Shown: positions 1 through 6,584, counted from the stretch's first letter. The stretch is 8,403 nt of DNA from CAXSEF01 sp964236535 (GCA_964236535.1 CAXSEF010000121.1:1-8403), one strand, 5' to 3'. Made by a program: numbers and translations. Notes: generated by a model not told the origin, from the letters alone.

Positions 1-1
1 C

Positions 2-166
2 CTAGGCGTGGCCGGTCTTAGCAGGCTCGAGGTTCTCCGCTCCCGTTCGTGTCCCGCCAAACCGGTCAGCCCCATGGGCATCCGGCGTGCCCGGCTTTTT
101 GTGGTTACCGGTATCCTGCTCATCGTCTGTATGCTCGATCGTCTCTTCTGTATGCGCCTGGTTCAT
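2..166 (-). CDS. N-terminus of an unidentified hydrophilic protein, truncated by the window edge
   Basis: This minus-strand reading frame opens at an ATG at 166 and stays open to the left edge, giving the first 54 residues only. The start is chosen because a strong Shine-Dalgarno (GGAGG, plus-strand 173-177) sits 6 nt upstream; the frame extends to an ATG at 205, but that would place the ribosome site inside the gene. The visible part begins MNQAHTEETIEHTDDEQ. It is rich in His, Asp, Glu, Thr, Gly and Pro and has no hydrophobic segment, so it looks like a disordered N-terminal extension. It follows fliP on the same strand after 75 nt, so it may be the next gene of the flagellar unit. I do not recognise the family; the conserved domain presumably lies beyond the edge. 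Confidence 0.6.
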   Translation of the reverse strand: MNQAHTEETIEHTDDEQDTGNHKKPGTPDAHGADRFGGTRTGAENLEPAKTGHA

Positions 167-210
167 CTTCAGCCTCCCTGTCTGCGGACTTGAACGCACC
201 CGCACGAAGC

Positions 211-223
211 GGTTCCGTGAACC
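211..223. repeat. short hairpin in the fliP-downstream spacer
   Basis: GGTTC-CGT-GAACC is a perfect 5-bp stem with a 3-nt loop, in the 75-nt spacer between the fliP stop and the next minus-strand start. It has no T-rich tail, so a full terminator is unlikely. It could be an mRNA processing or stability hairpin, or chance. Confidence 0.3.
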
Positions 224-241
224 CTTAACACACCGACGTCC

Positions 242-985
242 TCACGAGCCGAAGCTCTGTACCAGGCTGCCGCAGACCAGCCTCCATCCATCGACCAGCA
301 CAAAAAAGATGAGCTTAAAAGGCAGCGACACAGCGGTTGGCGGCAACATCATCATGCCCAGGCTCATCAGCACGCACGACACCAGCAGGTCGATGACAAG
401 GAACGGCATGTACAGCAGGAACCCCATTTCGAAAGCCCGGCGCAGTTCGCCGACCATAAACGCCGGAACCAGCGCCCGCCACGGCGTCTCGGCCGGCGTC
501 GCCGGCGGCGGTAGCTTGCCGAGATCGAGGAACAGCTGCAGATCGCTATTTCGCAGGTTCGATGTCATGAAGTGGCGGAACGGCTCGGCTGACAGCCGCA
601 GCCCGTCGAGCTCGCCGATCTTGCCGTCTGCAAGCGGCATCAACCCTGCATGCCAGGACTGGTCTAGCACTGGCTGCATGACGAAGAAGGTCAAGAACAG
701 CGACAGGCCGATGATGACGGTGTTCGGCGGCGTTCCCTGTGCGCCCAGCGCCCCGCGCAGTAGCGACAGCACGATCACGATCCGGGTGAATGCTGTCACC
801 ATCACCAGCAGGCTGGGGGCGAGCGACAGAACGGTGACCAGTGCAGTGATCTGCACCAGCCGGCTGGTTGCACCCGCCTGGCCGGACTGACCGAGGTCGA
901 TGCTCACCGACTGCGCGTGCCCGGCAAGCGGTAACAGCACCAGGAGCATGACGAGGCAGGGCAGGGCCCAGTTTCGGCGACTCAT
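242..985 (-). CDS. fliP: flagellar export gate protein FliP
   Basis: FliP is the main pore-forming subunit of the flagellar type III export gate in the inner membrane, assembling with FliQ and FliR. The 247-residue product has a cleavable signal peptide, typical of FliP: MSRRN, then a Leu/Val-rich core, with a likely cut after GHA at residue 24. A first membrane segment lies near 43-65. The family signature LGAQGTPPNTVIIGLSLFL leads into the second. After a periplasmic region come ELRRAFEMGFLLYMPFLVID and LGMMMLPP, then a final membrane segment ending in FVLVDGW. The start at 985 is chosen because it overlaps the fliO stop as ATGA, implying translational coupling; an in-frame ATG at 1006 would add seven residues before the signal peptide. 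fliP is separated from fliQ and fliR, which lie on the opposite strand. Confidence 0.96.
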   Translation of the reverse strand: MSRRNWALPCLVMLLVLLPLAGHAQSVSIDLGQSGQAGATSRLVQITALVTVLSLAPSLLVMVTAFTRIVIVLSLLRGALGAQGTPPNTVIIGLSLFLTFFVMQPVLDQSWHAGLMPLADGKIGELDGLRLSAEPFRHFMTSNLRNSDLQLFLDLGKLPPPATPAETPWRALVPAFMVGELRRAFEMGFLLYMPFLVIDLLVSCVLMSLGMMMLPPTAVSLPFKLIFFVLVDGWRLVCGSLVQSFGS

Positions 986-1254
986 CGCGCAACCTCCGGC
1001 AGCCAACCCACCACGATCTCCGAGCCCGATCCCGTCAGCAACATTACCGTCCGCCCGTCCACTTCGACTAGGTGCAGTCGGCGTTTGACGTCGAGCGAGA
1101 CCGTCTCAGTCACGCTGATGCGGCGCGCACCCGGCGGTCCGCGCGAAAGGCCTGCCGCGCGGGCCAGCTTGCTTGCGGCGAGAATCAGGCCCGCGACCAC
1201 CGCTAGGGCAGCCGCAGTGGTCAAGTAAGAGGCGACGGCGTCGATATGGAACAT
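982..1254 (-). CDS. fliO: flagellar biosynthesis protein FliO
   Basis: FliO is a small bitopic membrane protein that helps FliP assemble during construction of the export gate. The 90-residue product has a short N-terminus, one hydrophobic segment at about residues 7-27 (Ala/Val/Leu-rich) and then basic residues. The soluble domain carries the FliO pattern: RRISVTETVSLDVKRRLHLV, then a VEVDGRTVMLLTG stretch and a terminal GWLPEV. It is short for the family, but small alphaproteobacterial FliO proteins are normal. Its stop overlaps the fliP start (ATGA), and that pairing strengthens the call. No good ribosome binding site precedes the ATG at 1254, so translation may depend on the upstream small gene 38 nt away. 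Confidence 0.88.
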   Translation of the reverse strand: MFHIDAVASYLTTAAALAVVAGLILAASKLARAAGLSRGPPGARRISVTETVSLDVKRRLHLVEVDGRTVMLLTGSGSEIVVGWLPEVAR

Positions 1255-1292
1255 GGCGCGGCCTTTTTGGCGGCGGTTGCGAGGACAGGCGT

Positions 1293-1583
1293 TCAGGCCG
1301 GCGCCTGGGCGTCCAGGGCCGCGATGGTTCGCTCGAGTTCATCGCGCACGGCAAGCAGGCTCAGCTGCACCTGGCTTGCGTAGTCAGGCGAAAGGTCGAG
1401 GGCGCGCGCGCAGAACTCACCGATCCGGTCCTCCGTCCCAGACAGCTCGACCTCGCGGCCCGACTGGATCAGGATTCGTGCGGTGGCGAGTATCGTCCGC
1501 AACTGGGTGCCGAGCCGGTGCACGGCATCGGCAGCGTCCCGGTCCGCTATGTGGCCAGGTTGTGTGAAAATCGAGGTCAACAT
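1293..1583 (-). CDS. uncharacterised small helical protein upstream of fliO
   Basis: The product (96 residues from the ATG at 1583) starts MLTSIFTQPGHIADRDAAD and is almost entirely predicted amphipathic helix, with repeated heptad-like Leu/Ile/Ala spacing (RLGTQLRTILATARILIQSG; QLSLLAVRDELERTIAAL). It has no signal peptide or membrane segment, and I do not recognise the family. Its place as first gene of a minus-strand fliO-fliP unit, its small size and its helical character would suit a flagellar chaperone or assembly factor, but that is inference. The start is uncertain. The frame opens at an ATG at 1631, but that version would span the control-region inverted repeat, so 1583 is preferred. 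Neither start has a well-placed Shine-Dalgarno. Confidence 0.6.
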   Translation of the reverse strand: MLTSIFTQPGHIADRDAADAVHRLGTQLRTILATARILIQSGREVELSGTEDRIGEFCARALDLSPDYASQVQLSLLAVRDELERTIAALDAQAPA

Positions 1584-1612
1584 TCCCGCTATCACACCGC
1601 AGGCGGATGAAG

Positions 1613-1651
1613 GTCTGGTTAACGCCACCATTCATGGTTTGCTAACCAGAC
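1613..1651. promoter_or_regulatory. inverted repeat in the divergent fliO/flgB control region
   Basis: GTCTGGTTA (1613-1621) and TAACCAGAC (1643-1651) are perfect 9-bp inverted arms separated by 21 nt. A second, nested dyad ACCAT-TC-ATGGT (1627-1638) lies inside the spacer. The element lies between the two divergent transcription units, 35 bp before the flgB ATG, so it could be an operator serving both directions. The left arm contains GGTTAAC, which resembles a CtrA half-site (TTAA), but the TTAA-N7-TTAA spacing is absent, so I do not call a CtrA site. No convincing -24/-12 sigma-54 promoter was found on the plus strand. Confidence 0.5.
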
Positions 1652-1676
1652 AATGCGATCTTGCAGCCTCCAGATC

Positions 1677-1680
1677 GGAG
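1677..1680 (+). promoter_or_regulatory. ribosome binding site of flgB
   Basis: GGAG lies 6 nt before the ATG at 1687. It fixes the flgB start well downstream of other in-frame start codons that keep the frame open back to 1483. Confidence 0.7.
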
Positions 1681-1686
1681 CGTGCC

Positions 1687-2067
1687 ATGGACCCCGCCAA
1701 TATCGGCCTGTTCAGCCTCGCGGAGCGTCGGCTTGCCTGGGTCGACCAGCGCCAAGCGCTGCTGTCGCAAAACGTCGCCAATGCCGACACGCCCGGCTAT
1801 CGCAGCCAGGATCTATCGCCGTTCGCGGCTGCACTTGGCCGTCTTTCGCTCGCCCCTTCGGAGGGTGCCGCAAGCCTCGGCACCGCGACCTCGCCAGTCA
1901 GTCAAGCCATCGACCGTGCGCATGAGCGCGCGGTCGATGGCAATGATGTCGGCCTTGAGGACCAGCTTTCTAAGATATCAGACGCGGACGGCGCGCATCA
2001 GCTGACGACCTCGCTCTACCACAAGTATATGGGTCTGTTCATGACCGCCCTTGGCAAATCGTCCTAA
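1687..2067 (+). CDS. flgB: flagellar proximal rod protein FlgB
   Basis: FlgB is a proximal rod subunit exported through the flagellar type III system and built onto the FliE/MS-ring junction in the periplasm. The 126-residue product starts MDPANIGLFSLAERR and has the N-terminal rod/hook motif LLSQNVANADTPGYRSQD at about residues 23-40, including the conserved ANADTPGY core. The C-terminus (DGAHQLTTSLYHKYMGLFMTAL) forms the second helix of the coiled-coil pair. The length matches the family (about 115-140). It opens a tight rod/export operon and is followed by flgC after 14 nt. Expression probably starts in the divergent region just upstream. Confidence 0.95.
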   Translation: MDPANIGLFSLAERRLAWVDQRQALLSQNVANADTPGYRSQDLSPFAAALGRLSLAPSEGAASLGTATSPVSQAIDRAHERAVDGNDVGLEDQLSKISDADGAHQLTTSLYHKYMGLFMTALGKSS

Positions 2068-2081
2068 AAGCGGAGCCCGAC

Positions 2082-2489
2082 ATGGACCTGACCACTGCAC
2101 TCAGTATTTCTGCCCGCGGCATGGACGCGCAGACCACCCGGCTGCGGGTAATCGCAGAAAATCTCGCGAACCAGGATACCACTGGTAGCGCCCCCGGTGT
2201 CGCCCCGTATCGGCGCAAAACCGTCACGTTCACGCAAGTCCTCGACCCCGCGCTTGGAGCCGCCACGGTCAGCGTCGGCAAGGTGACCACCGATCAGTCC
2301 GAGTTCCCAACCAAGTACGACCCCTCCAATCCGTCAGCCGACGCGAAAGGTTACATCCGCACTTCAAACGTCAACAGCTTTGTCGAAATTATGGACATGC
2401 GCGAGGCGCAACGCTCCTACAGCGCCAACATGAACGTCATGCAGGTCTCCCGCGGCATGCTTAATCGGGCCATTGAGATGCTGAAATGA
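2082..2489 (+). CDS. flgC: flagellar proximal rod protein FlgC
   Basis: FlgC is the second proximal rod subunit, exported and assembled in the periplasm next to FlgB. The 135-residue product (family about 134-140) has an N-terminal helix MDLTTALSISARGMDAQTTR followed by VIAENLANQDTTG, the rod signature. The C-terminal half carries ADAKGYIRTSNVNSFVEIMD and then MREAQRSYSANMNVMQ, the classic FlgC C-terminal helix. A Shine-Dalgarno (GCGGAG, from about 2070) lies in the 14-nt gap after flgB. Its last bases overlap the start of fliE as ATGA, so fliE translation is probably coupled. Confidence 0.97.
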   Translation: MDLTTALSISARGMDAQTTRLRVIAENLANQDTTGSAPGVAPYRRKTVTFTQVLDPALGAATVSVGKVTTDQSEFPTKYDPSNPSADAKGYIRTSNVNSFVEIMDMREAQRSYSANMNVMQVSRGMLNRAIEMLK

Positions 2490-2797
2490 GTAACATCCAG
2501 CTTGCGATGCGGGCGGCCGATGCGGTCAGCTCCTATAGCCGCATTGATGCCGGCGGCGATGTTGCCGCTCCCGCCGCAGGTGCCGGCTTCGGGGACATGC
2601 TCAGCCGTGCCATGCAGGGTGCAGTCGATGTTGGCCACGACGCCGACGCGCAGTCGATGCAGGCGATTTCCGGTGGCGGCAGCATCACCGATGTCGTAAC
2701 CGCCGTGTCTAAAGCGGAGCTCGCCTTGCAGTCGACAGTCGCGATTCGCGATCGGGTGGTCCAGGCGTACCAGGACGTCATGCGTATGGCGATCTGA
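2486..2797 (+). CDS. fliE: flagellar hook-basal body complex protein FliE
   Basis: FliE joins the MS ring to the proximal rod and is the first substrate exported by the flagellar system. The 103-residue product has a variable, Ala/Gly-rich N-terminal half with FGDMLSRAMQGAVD at about residues 35-48, and the diagnostic C-terminal half: SITDVVTAVSKAELALQST, then VAIRDRVVQAYQDVMRM, ending in AI. Its length is normal for the family. The start is fixed by a 4-nt ATGA overlap with the flgC stop. A 51-nt gap containing a small hairpin separates it from fliQ. Confidence 0.95.
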   Translation: MSNIQLAMRAADAVSSYSRIDAGGDVAAPAAGAGFGDMLSRAMQGAVDVGHDADAQSMQAISGGGSITDVVTAVSKAELALQSTVAIRDRVVQAYQDVMRMAI

Positions 2798-2814
2798 GCC
2801 GTCCACTAAACGGC
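2798..2814 (+). repeat. hairpin between fliE and fliQ
   Basis: GCCGT-CCACTAA-ACGGC forms a 5-bp stem with a 7-nt loop directly after the fliE stop codon. It lies in one of the operon's widest gaps, at the boundary between rod genes and export-gate genes. It has no T-run, so it is more likely an RNA processing or partial attenuation structure than a full terminator; chance is possible. Confidence 0.35.
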
Positions 2815-2848
2815 ACTTTGGCGCCCTCGGCAAAAAGCGAGTAGGCAG

Positions 2849-3121
2849 ATGCAGGAAAGTGACGTCGCGCTAGCGATGCATGACGCAGTCATGGTGGTGC
2901 TGAAGCTCGGCGCCCCTCCGCTGCTGACGGCGCTTGTAGTGGGGCTGATTACCTCTCTCGTACAGGCGGTTACCCAGATTAACGAGGCGACGCTCGCCTT
3001 CGTACCCAAAGTACTCGCAATCGGCACCGTGCTGGCGCTGCTCGGGCCGTTCATGACAGCAACCCTAATCACTTACACGCAGGGCCTGTTTGAACGAATG
3101 ATCGTAGTCGGCGGCCAGTGA
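2849..3121 (+). CDS. fliQ: flagellar export gate protein FliQ
   Basis: FliQ is a small two-helix-hairpin membrane protein, four copies of which pack around the FliP-FliR core of the export gate. The 90-residue product matches the family length (about 88-90). It contains two hydrophobic segments, about residues 17-38 (PPLLTALVVGLITSLVQAV) and about 50-72 (FVPKVLAIGTVLALLGPF), joined by the conserved TQINEATLAFVPK. The ATG at 2849 is taken; an ATG at 2876 (MHDAVMVVL) is possible but would give a shorter N-terminus than usual. fliR follows after about 28 nt. Confidence 0.96.
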   Translation: MQESDVALAMHDAVMVVLKLGAPPLLTALVVGLITSLVQAVTQINEATLAFVPKVLAIGTVLALLGPFMTATLITYTQGLFERMIVVGGQ

Positions 3122-3149
3122 CGCATCCCGAGCTGTCGCCGTGCCGGCA

Positions 3150-3926
3150 ATGAGCATCTCCGACACTGCTCTGCTCGCAGCGCTACCCGATTGGGCGTTC
3201 GCCTTCATGCTGGTGCTGTCTCGAGTAAGTTCAGTCGTAATGCTGCTTCCCGGCATCGGCGAGAGCCAGCCTCCGGCGATCCTGCGAGCAGGTTTTGCAC
3301 TCTGCATCACCCTGCTCCTGCTGCCAGTAGTGCAACCCCAGGCGCCGCAAGTTCCGGGCGACATCTGGCGTGATCTGCTGATGGTCGGTGCCGAACTGCT
3401 GACTGGCGGCCTACTCGGCTGGCTTGCCAGACTGCTGGTCCTGGCGCTACCGATGGCCGGGAACATCATCTCGTACATGATCGGCCTGTCGAGCGCGATC
3501 CAACCCGACGTGCAGCTCGGACAGGCCACGGTGCTGGCCAAAGCCATGAGCCTCGGCTCGGCCGTGGTCGTCCTCTCGACCGGCCTCTACGCGATGCCGC
3601 TCGCAGCTCTCGGCGGCAGCTACCGCATCGTGCCCCCGGGACAAATGCTGCCGATTGCCGACACCACGCAGGCCGTCGTGCTGGCTGCGGCACAAAGCTT
3701 CACCCTCGCGCTCCAGCTTGCCGCACCGCTGGTCTTCGCCGGCACGCTCTGGCAGGTCGCGCTGGCGCTATGCGCCCGGATGGTGCCGAACCTGCAGATT
3801 TACATTGTTGCCATTCCCGGGCAGATCGTTGGCGGCCTGCTGCTGGTAGCACTGCTGTCAGTCGGAATTCTTGGCGCCTGGAGCGATGTTGTCCGTGCCG
3901 GCTTCCTGAGCCTGCCCGGCACCTGA
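3150..3926 (+). CDS. fliR: flagellar export gate protein FliR
   Basis: FliR caps the FliP pentamer to make the FliP5-FliR1 pore of the export gate in the inner membrane. The 258-residue product has several strongly hydrophobic segments. Family landmarks are LSRVSSVVMLLPGIGESQPP near residues 23-42, LVGAELLTGGLLGWLARL..., then MAGNIISYMIGLSSAIQPD, and late ARMVPNLQIYIVAIPGQIV. The length is normal for FliR (about 250-265). The start is ambiguous: ATG 3150 (MSISDTALL) is preferred for its codon, but an in-frame GTG at 3141 would add three residues, and neither has a strong Shine-Dalgarno. The stop is followed after a single base by the flhB ATG. Confidence 0.94.
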   Translation: MSISDTALLAALPDWAFAFMLVLSRVSSVVMLLPGIGESQPPAILRAGFALCITLLLLPVVQPQAPQVPGDIWRDLLMVGAELLTGGLLGWLARLLVLALPMAGNIISYMIGLSSAIQPDVQLGQATVLAKAMSLGSAVVVLSTGLYAMPLAALGGSYRIVPPGQMLPIADTTQAVVLAAAQSFTLALQLAAPLVFAGTLWQVALALCARMVPNLQIYIVAIPGQIVGGLLLVALLSVGILGAWSDVVRAGFLSLPGT

Positions 3927-3927
3927 G

Positions 3928-4983
3928 ATGGCCGAGTCGGACCGCGAGGATCGCACCGAAGCCGCCAGTCAGAAGCGACTTGACCAGGCGAGAGGAGAGG
4001 GTCGCGTCGCCATCTCGCGCGAGGTGCCGCATCTGGTAGGCCTCGGGGCCGTGACGTTCGTGCTGATGATGCTGATCTCGCAACTTGGCCAGCGCGTCAT
4101 GATGCTGGACCGCTTCGCCCAGCGGCTCGAGCGCTTCGATGCCGCTTCCGCCGGTGCGGTGCTCCGCCAAGCCGCGGTCGCGGTGCTGATGCTGGCCGCG
4201 CCACTTGTCGGCGCTGTTATGGTAGCAGGCGTAGTCGCTACAGTAATGCAGACCGGTTTCGTGTTGAACTCACACGCCCTCGCGCCTGACCTCGCGCGGC
4301 TCGACCCGCGCCGCGGCCTGAAACGCGTCGCTGGCAAGGAGACGCTGGTACAGGCCGCGCGCTCTGTGGCCAAGCTCGCGATCCTTGCCGTTATCGTCTG
4401 GCACGCGCTGCGTGCGCAGCTGCCCGCGTTGTCACAGGCGATGTACTGGGAGCCAGCCCTGCTCGCCGATCGTCTGGTGCACACGGCATTGCACGTGCTA
4501 CTGATGCTGCTAGCCGCCCAGGCAATAGTAGTTGGGCTTGATGTGGCATGGGTGCGCTGGACCCACGCCAAGTCGCTCCGCATGACCAAGCAGGAGCAGC
4601 GCGACGAATTCAAGGAGACCGAAGGCGACCCGCACGTCAAGGGTCGCAGACGGCAACTGCAGCGCGCCCGGGCGAAGCAGCGCATGATGGCGGCAATACC
4701 CAAAGCCACGGTGGTCGTCACCAACCCGACGCACTACGCTGTGGCCCTCGCTTATGAGCGCGGCGGCAAAGGGGCTCCGAGGGTGGTCGCGAAGGGGGCT
4801 GATGAGGTGGCGAGGCGCATCCGCGAGGCGGCCCGCGAGCACGGCATACCGCTGGTCGCCAGTCCGCCACTTGCACGAGCATTGTTCCGCGTCGAGCTCG
4901 AGGCCGAGATTCCCGCCGAGCACTTTAAGGCAGTTGCTGAGATCGTCGCCTATGTCTGGCGTCTCGGCCGGCCGACCCAGTAA
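3928..4983 (+). CDS. flhB: flagellar export switch protein FlhB
   Basis: FlhB sits at the export gate and switches substrate specificity from rod/hook to filament proteins. The 351-residue product begins with the conserved charged segment (QKRLDQARGEGRVAISRE), followed by four hydrophobic segments at roughly 34-55, 83-112, 145-165 and 188-208. The cytoplasmic domain starts after LRMTKQEQRDEFKETEGDPH. The autocleavage motif NPTH is intact (N266-P267-T268-H269, with cleavage expected between N266 and P267), followed by YAVALAYERG. The length is typical. It starts 1 nt after fliR and ends 1 nt before the hybrid kinase, so all three are probably translated from one mRNA in a coupled way. Confidence 0.97.
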   Translation: MAESDREDRTEAASQKRLDQARGEGRVAISREVPHLVGLGAVTFVLMMLISQLGQRVMMLDRFAQRLERFDAASAGAVLRQAAVAVLMLAAPLVGAVMVAGVVATVMQTGFVLNSHALAPDLARLDPRRGLKRVAGKETLVQAARSVAKLAILAVIVWHALRAQLPALSQAMYWEPALLADRLVHTALHVLLMLLAAQAIVVGLDVAWVRWTHAKSLRMTKQEQRDEFKETEGDPHVKGRRRQLQRARAKQRMMAAIPKATVVVTNPTHYAVALAYERGGKGAPRVVAKGADEVARRIREAAREHGIPLVASPPLARALFRVELEAEIPAEHFKAVAEIVAYVWRLGRPTQ

Positions 4984-4984
4984 T

Positions 4985-6583
4985 ATGCTGTCCCACACCT
5001 CTGCGTCGCCGCTGCGCCGCTTGTTCGACGGGCAGGACGACTTGGTGTCGCTGCTGTTCGAGCAAGGCGTAGCGCAAGCGGTGATTGACGGCGAGGGCCG
5101 AGTCCTCAGGATCAACTCCGCACTGCGCCGGGCACTAGGTGGCGGTGGGCAGGCCAGCGGCGCTAATGTCACCACCCTGTTCGCCGCCGAGGCTCGTGAC
5201 GCAGTGTGGCATCACGTGCGCCAGCACCTGGACGGTGCCGCACCGCCCGCGCCGTTGCCGCCGCTTGCGTTGGTGCAGCCCGGAACCCAACCCGCCGTGC
5301 TTGAACATGCGCCTCACGTCGTTTTCACGGCCGTGCAGCTGCGCGAGGCTGACGGCCGCATCGGCGGCCTGCTGCTGCAACTCGCCGACGTGACGCCGCA
5401 AGTGGCCCTCGAAGTTCGTCTCGCGCGCTCCGACGGGCTGCGGCTGCTGGGCCGATCGGTGGGCGGGATCGCGCACGACTTCAACAACCTGCTTGGCGTG
5501 GTCCTGGCCGCGGCCTCGGCCCAGCTGTCCGGTCGCGAACTGGACGACGCAGCGCGCGAGGACCTGCTCCAGATCCGTGCCAGCGCCGAGCGCGGCGCTG
5601 CCCTAGTGCGCCAGTTGCTACGGCTTGCGCACGATCGGGGTGGGGAGACCCAGATCGTCGATGTCGCCCAAACGCTGCACGCCCTCGCGGGTCTGCTGCG
5701 GGTCGTGCTCCGCAGCAACATCCGGCTCGCAATCGACCTGGGCGCGACCGCGGTCAGGGTGCGTGTTGATCCGGCGCTGCTCGACCGCATCCTGCTAAAC
5801 CTTTGCGTCAACGCTGGACAGGCTATGGAAGCGGGTGGAACCCTGACGCTAGCGCTCGACAACGCCGACATTGACGCGGTAGCCGAGCCTGCCACCCTGC
5901 TTAGCGGCAGCGCCCGTCCTGGCCGCTACGTCGTCATCGCCGTCCGGGACACCGGTCCCGGCATTTCACCCGTGATCCGCGCCCGCCTATCCGAGCCGTT
6001 TGCCACCACCCGCGAAGGCGCCGGCGGGAGCGGCCTTGGCCTCTGGAGCGTTTGCGACGGCGCGCGCCGCTGCGGCGGCTTTGTGACGCTGGACAGCGCC
6101 CCTGGGCATGGAACCGTCTTTCGCGTTCATCTGCCGTACCATGACGGCCACGCCAAAGCCTCCGTCACGCCACCACCCCTAAAACATCCAGAATGTCACC
6201 CGGAGCGCGGCACTGTTCTGCTGGTCGACGACGAGCCGACGGTGCTGCGTTTGGCTGCCAGGACGCTGGAGCGCGCCGGCTGGTGCGTTCTTGCGACCGG
6301 CTCCGGCCCGGACGGCCTCGCCGCCGCCCGTGCTGCCCATCCGCCGCCGCGCCTGGTGGTGACCGATCTCGCGATGCTTGAACTGGACGGCGCGCAGTTG
6401 ATCCACGCGCTACGCGCATTCTGCCCAGCGCTGCCCGCGATTCTTACCTCCGGCTATGCCGACCCGGCACTGGCTGATGTAGACACGTCGCCGGTGCTGT
6501 TTCTTCCCAAGCCTTACACCACTCAGGCCCTGCTGGACGCCGTGCAGCGAGCCACCGCGGTCACGCGTCCGTTTGGTGCCTGA
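4985..6583 (+). CDS. CckA-like cytosolic hybrid histidine kinase/receiver
   Basis: The 532-residue product has the order PAS-like sensor (about 25-140), HisKA, HATPase and receiver. The H-box reads GGIAHDFNNLLG with phospho-acceptor H164, the CckA-type H-box. The ATPase has N272 and N276 in LLNLCVNAGQAM, DTGPGIS at D322 and GGSGLGL near 347-353. The receiver (about 410-525) has acidic D415/D416, acceptor D461 (VVTDLAM), TSGYAD and K509 in FLPKPY. All catalytic residues are present, so it should autophosphorylate and pass phosphate to its own receiver and, by analogy with CckA, to a ChpT/CtrA-type relay. Unlike Caulobacter CckA (about 690 residues, membrane-bound, with more sensor sequence) it shows no membrane segment. 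The ATG at 4985 is chosen because it follows the flhB stop by one base; the frame extends upstream inside flhB, but as a shadow. I recall cckA lying next to flhB in Caulobacter too, so orthology is likely but not proven; the symbol is left empty. Confidence 0.88.
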   Translation: MLSHTSASPLRRLFDGQDDLVSLLFEQGVAQAVIDGEGRVLRINSALRRALGGGGQASGANVTTLFAAEARDAVWHHVRQHLDGAAPPAPLPPLALVQPGTQPAVLEHAPHVVFTAVQLREADGRIGGLLLQLADVTPQVALEVRLARSDGLRLLGRSVGGIAHDFNNLLGVVLAAASAQLSGRELDDAAREDLLQIRASAERGAALVRQLLRLAHDRGGETQIVDVAQTLHALAGLLRVVLRSNIRLAIDLGATAVRVRVDPALLDRILLNLCVNAGQAMEAGGTLTLALDNADIDAVAEPATLLSGSARPGRYVVIAVRDTGPGISPVIRARLSEPFATTREGAGGSGLGLWSVCDGARRCGGFVTLDSAPGHGTVFRVHLPYHDGHAKASVTPPPLKHPECHPERGTVLLVDDEPTVLRLAARTLERAGWCVLATGSGPDGLAAARAAHPPPRLVVTDLAMLELDGAQLIHALRAFCPALPAILTSGYADPALADVDTSPVLFLPKPYTTQALLDAVQRATAVTRPFGA

Positions 6584-6584
6584 G

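Noticed and set aside
87..890. Long plus-strand open frame (267 codons) opposite fliP
   Set aside because: It is the antisense shadow of fliP and its downstream gene; its product is Ser/Arg/Thr-rich with no motif, while the minus-strand frame is a clear FliP.
1613..1651. CtrA binding site
   Set aside because: Only one TTAA half-site (1619-1622) is present; the second TTAA at 7-nt spacing is missing.
1640..1670. Minus-strand sigma-54-like promoter (GG-N10-GC)
   Set aside because: The GG/GC spacing fits, but the flanking bases do not match TGGCAC/TTGCW, so it is probably chance.
3969..4724. 251-codon minus-strand open frame opposite flhB
   Set aside because: Shadow frame in GC-rich DNA; flhB on the plus strand carries all family motifs including NPTH.
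4754..4984. Upstream in-frame extension of the hybrid kinase overlapping flhB
   Set aside because: The 77 extra residues are an Arg/Ala/Ser-rich shadow of flhB; the ATG at 4985, one base after the flhB stop, is the natural coupled start.
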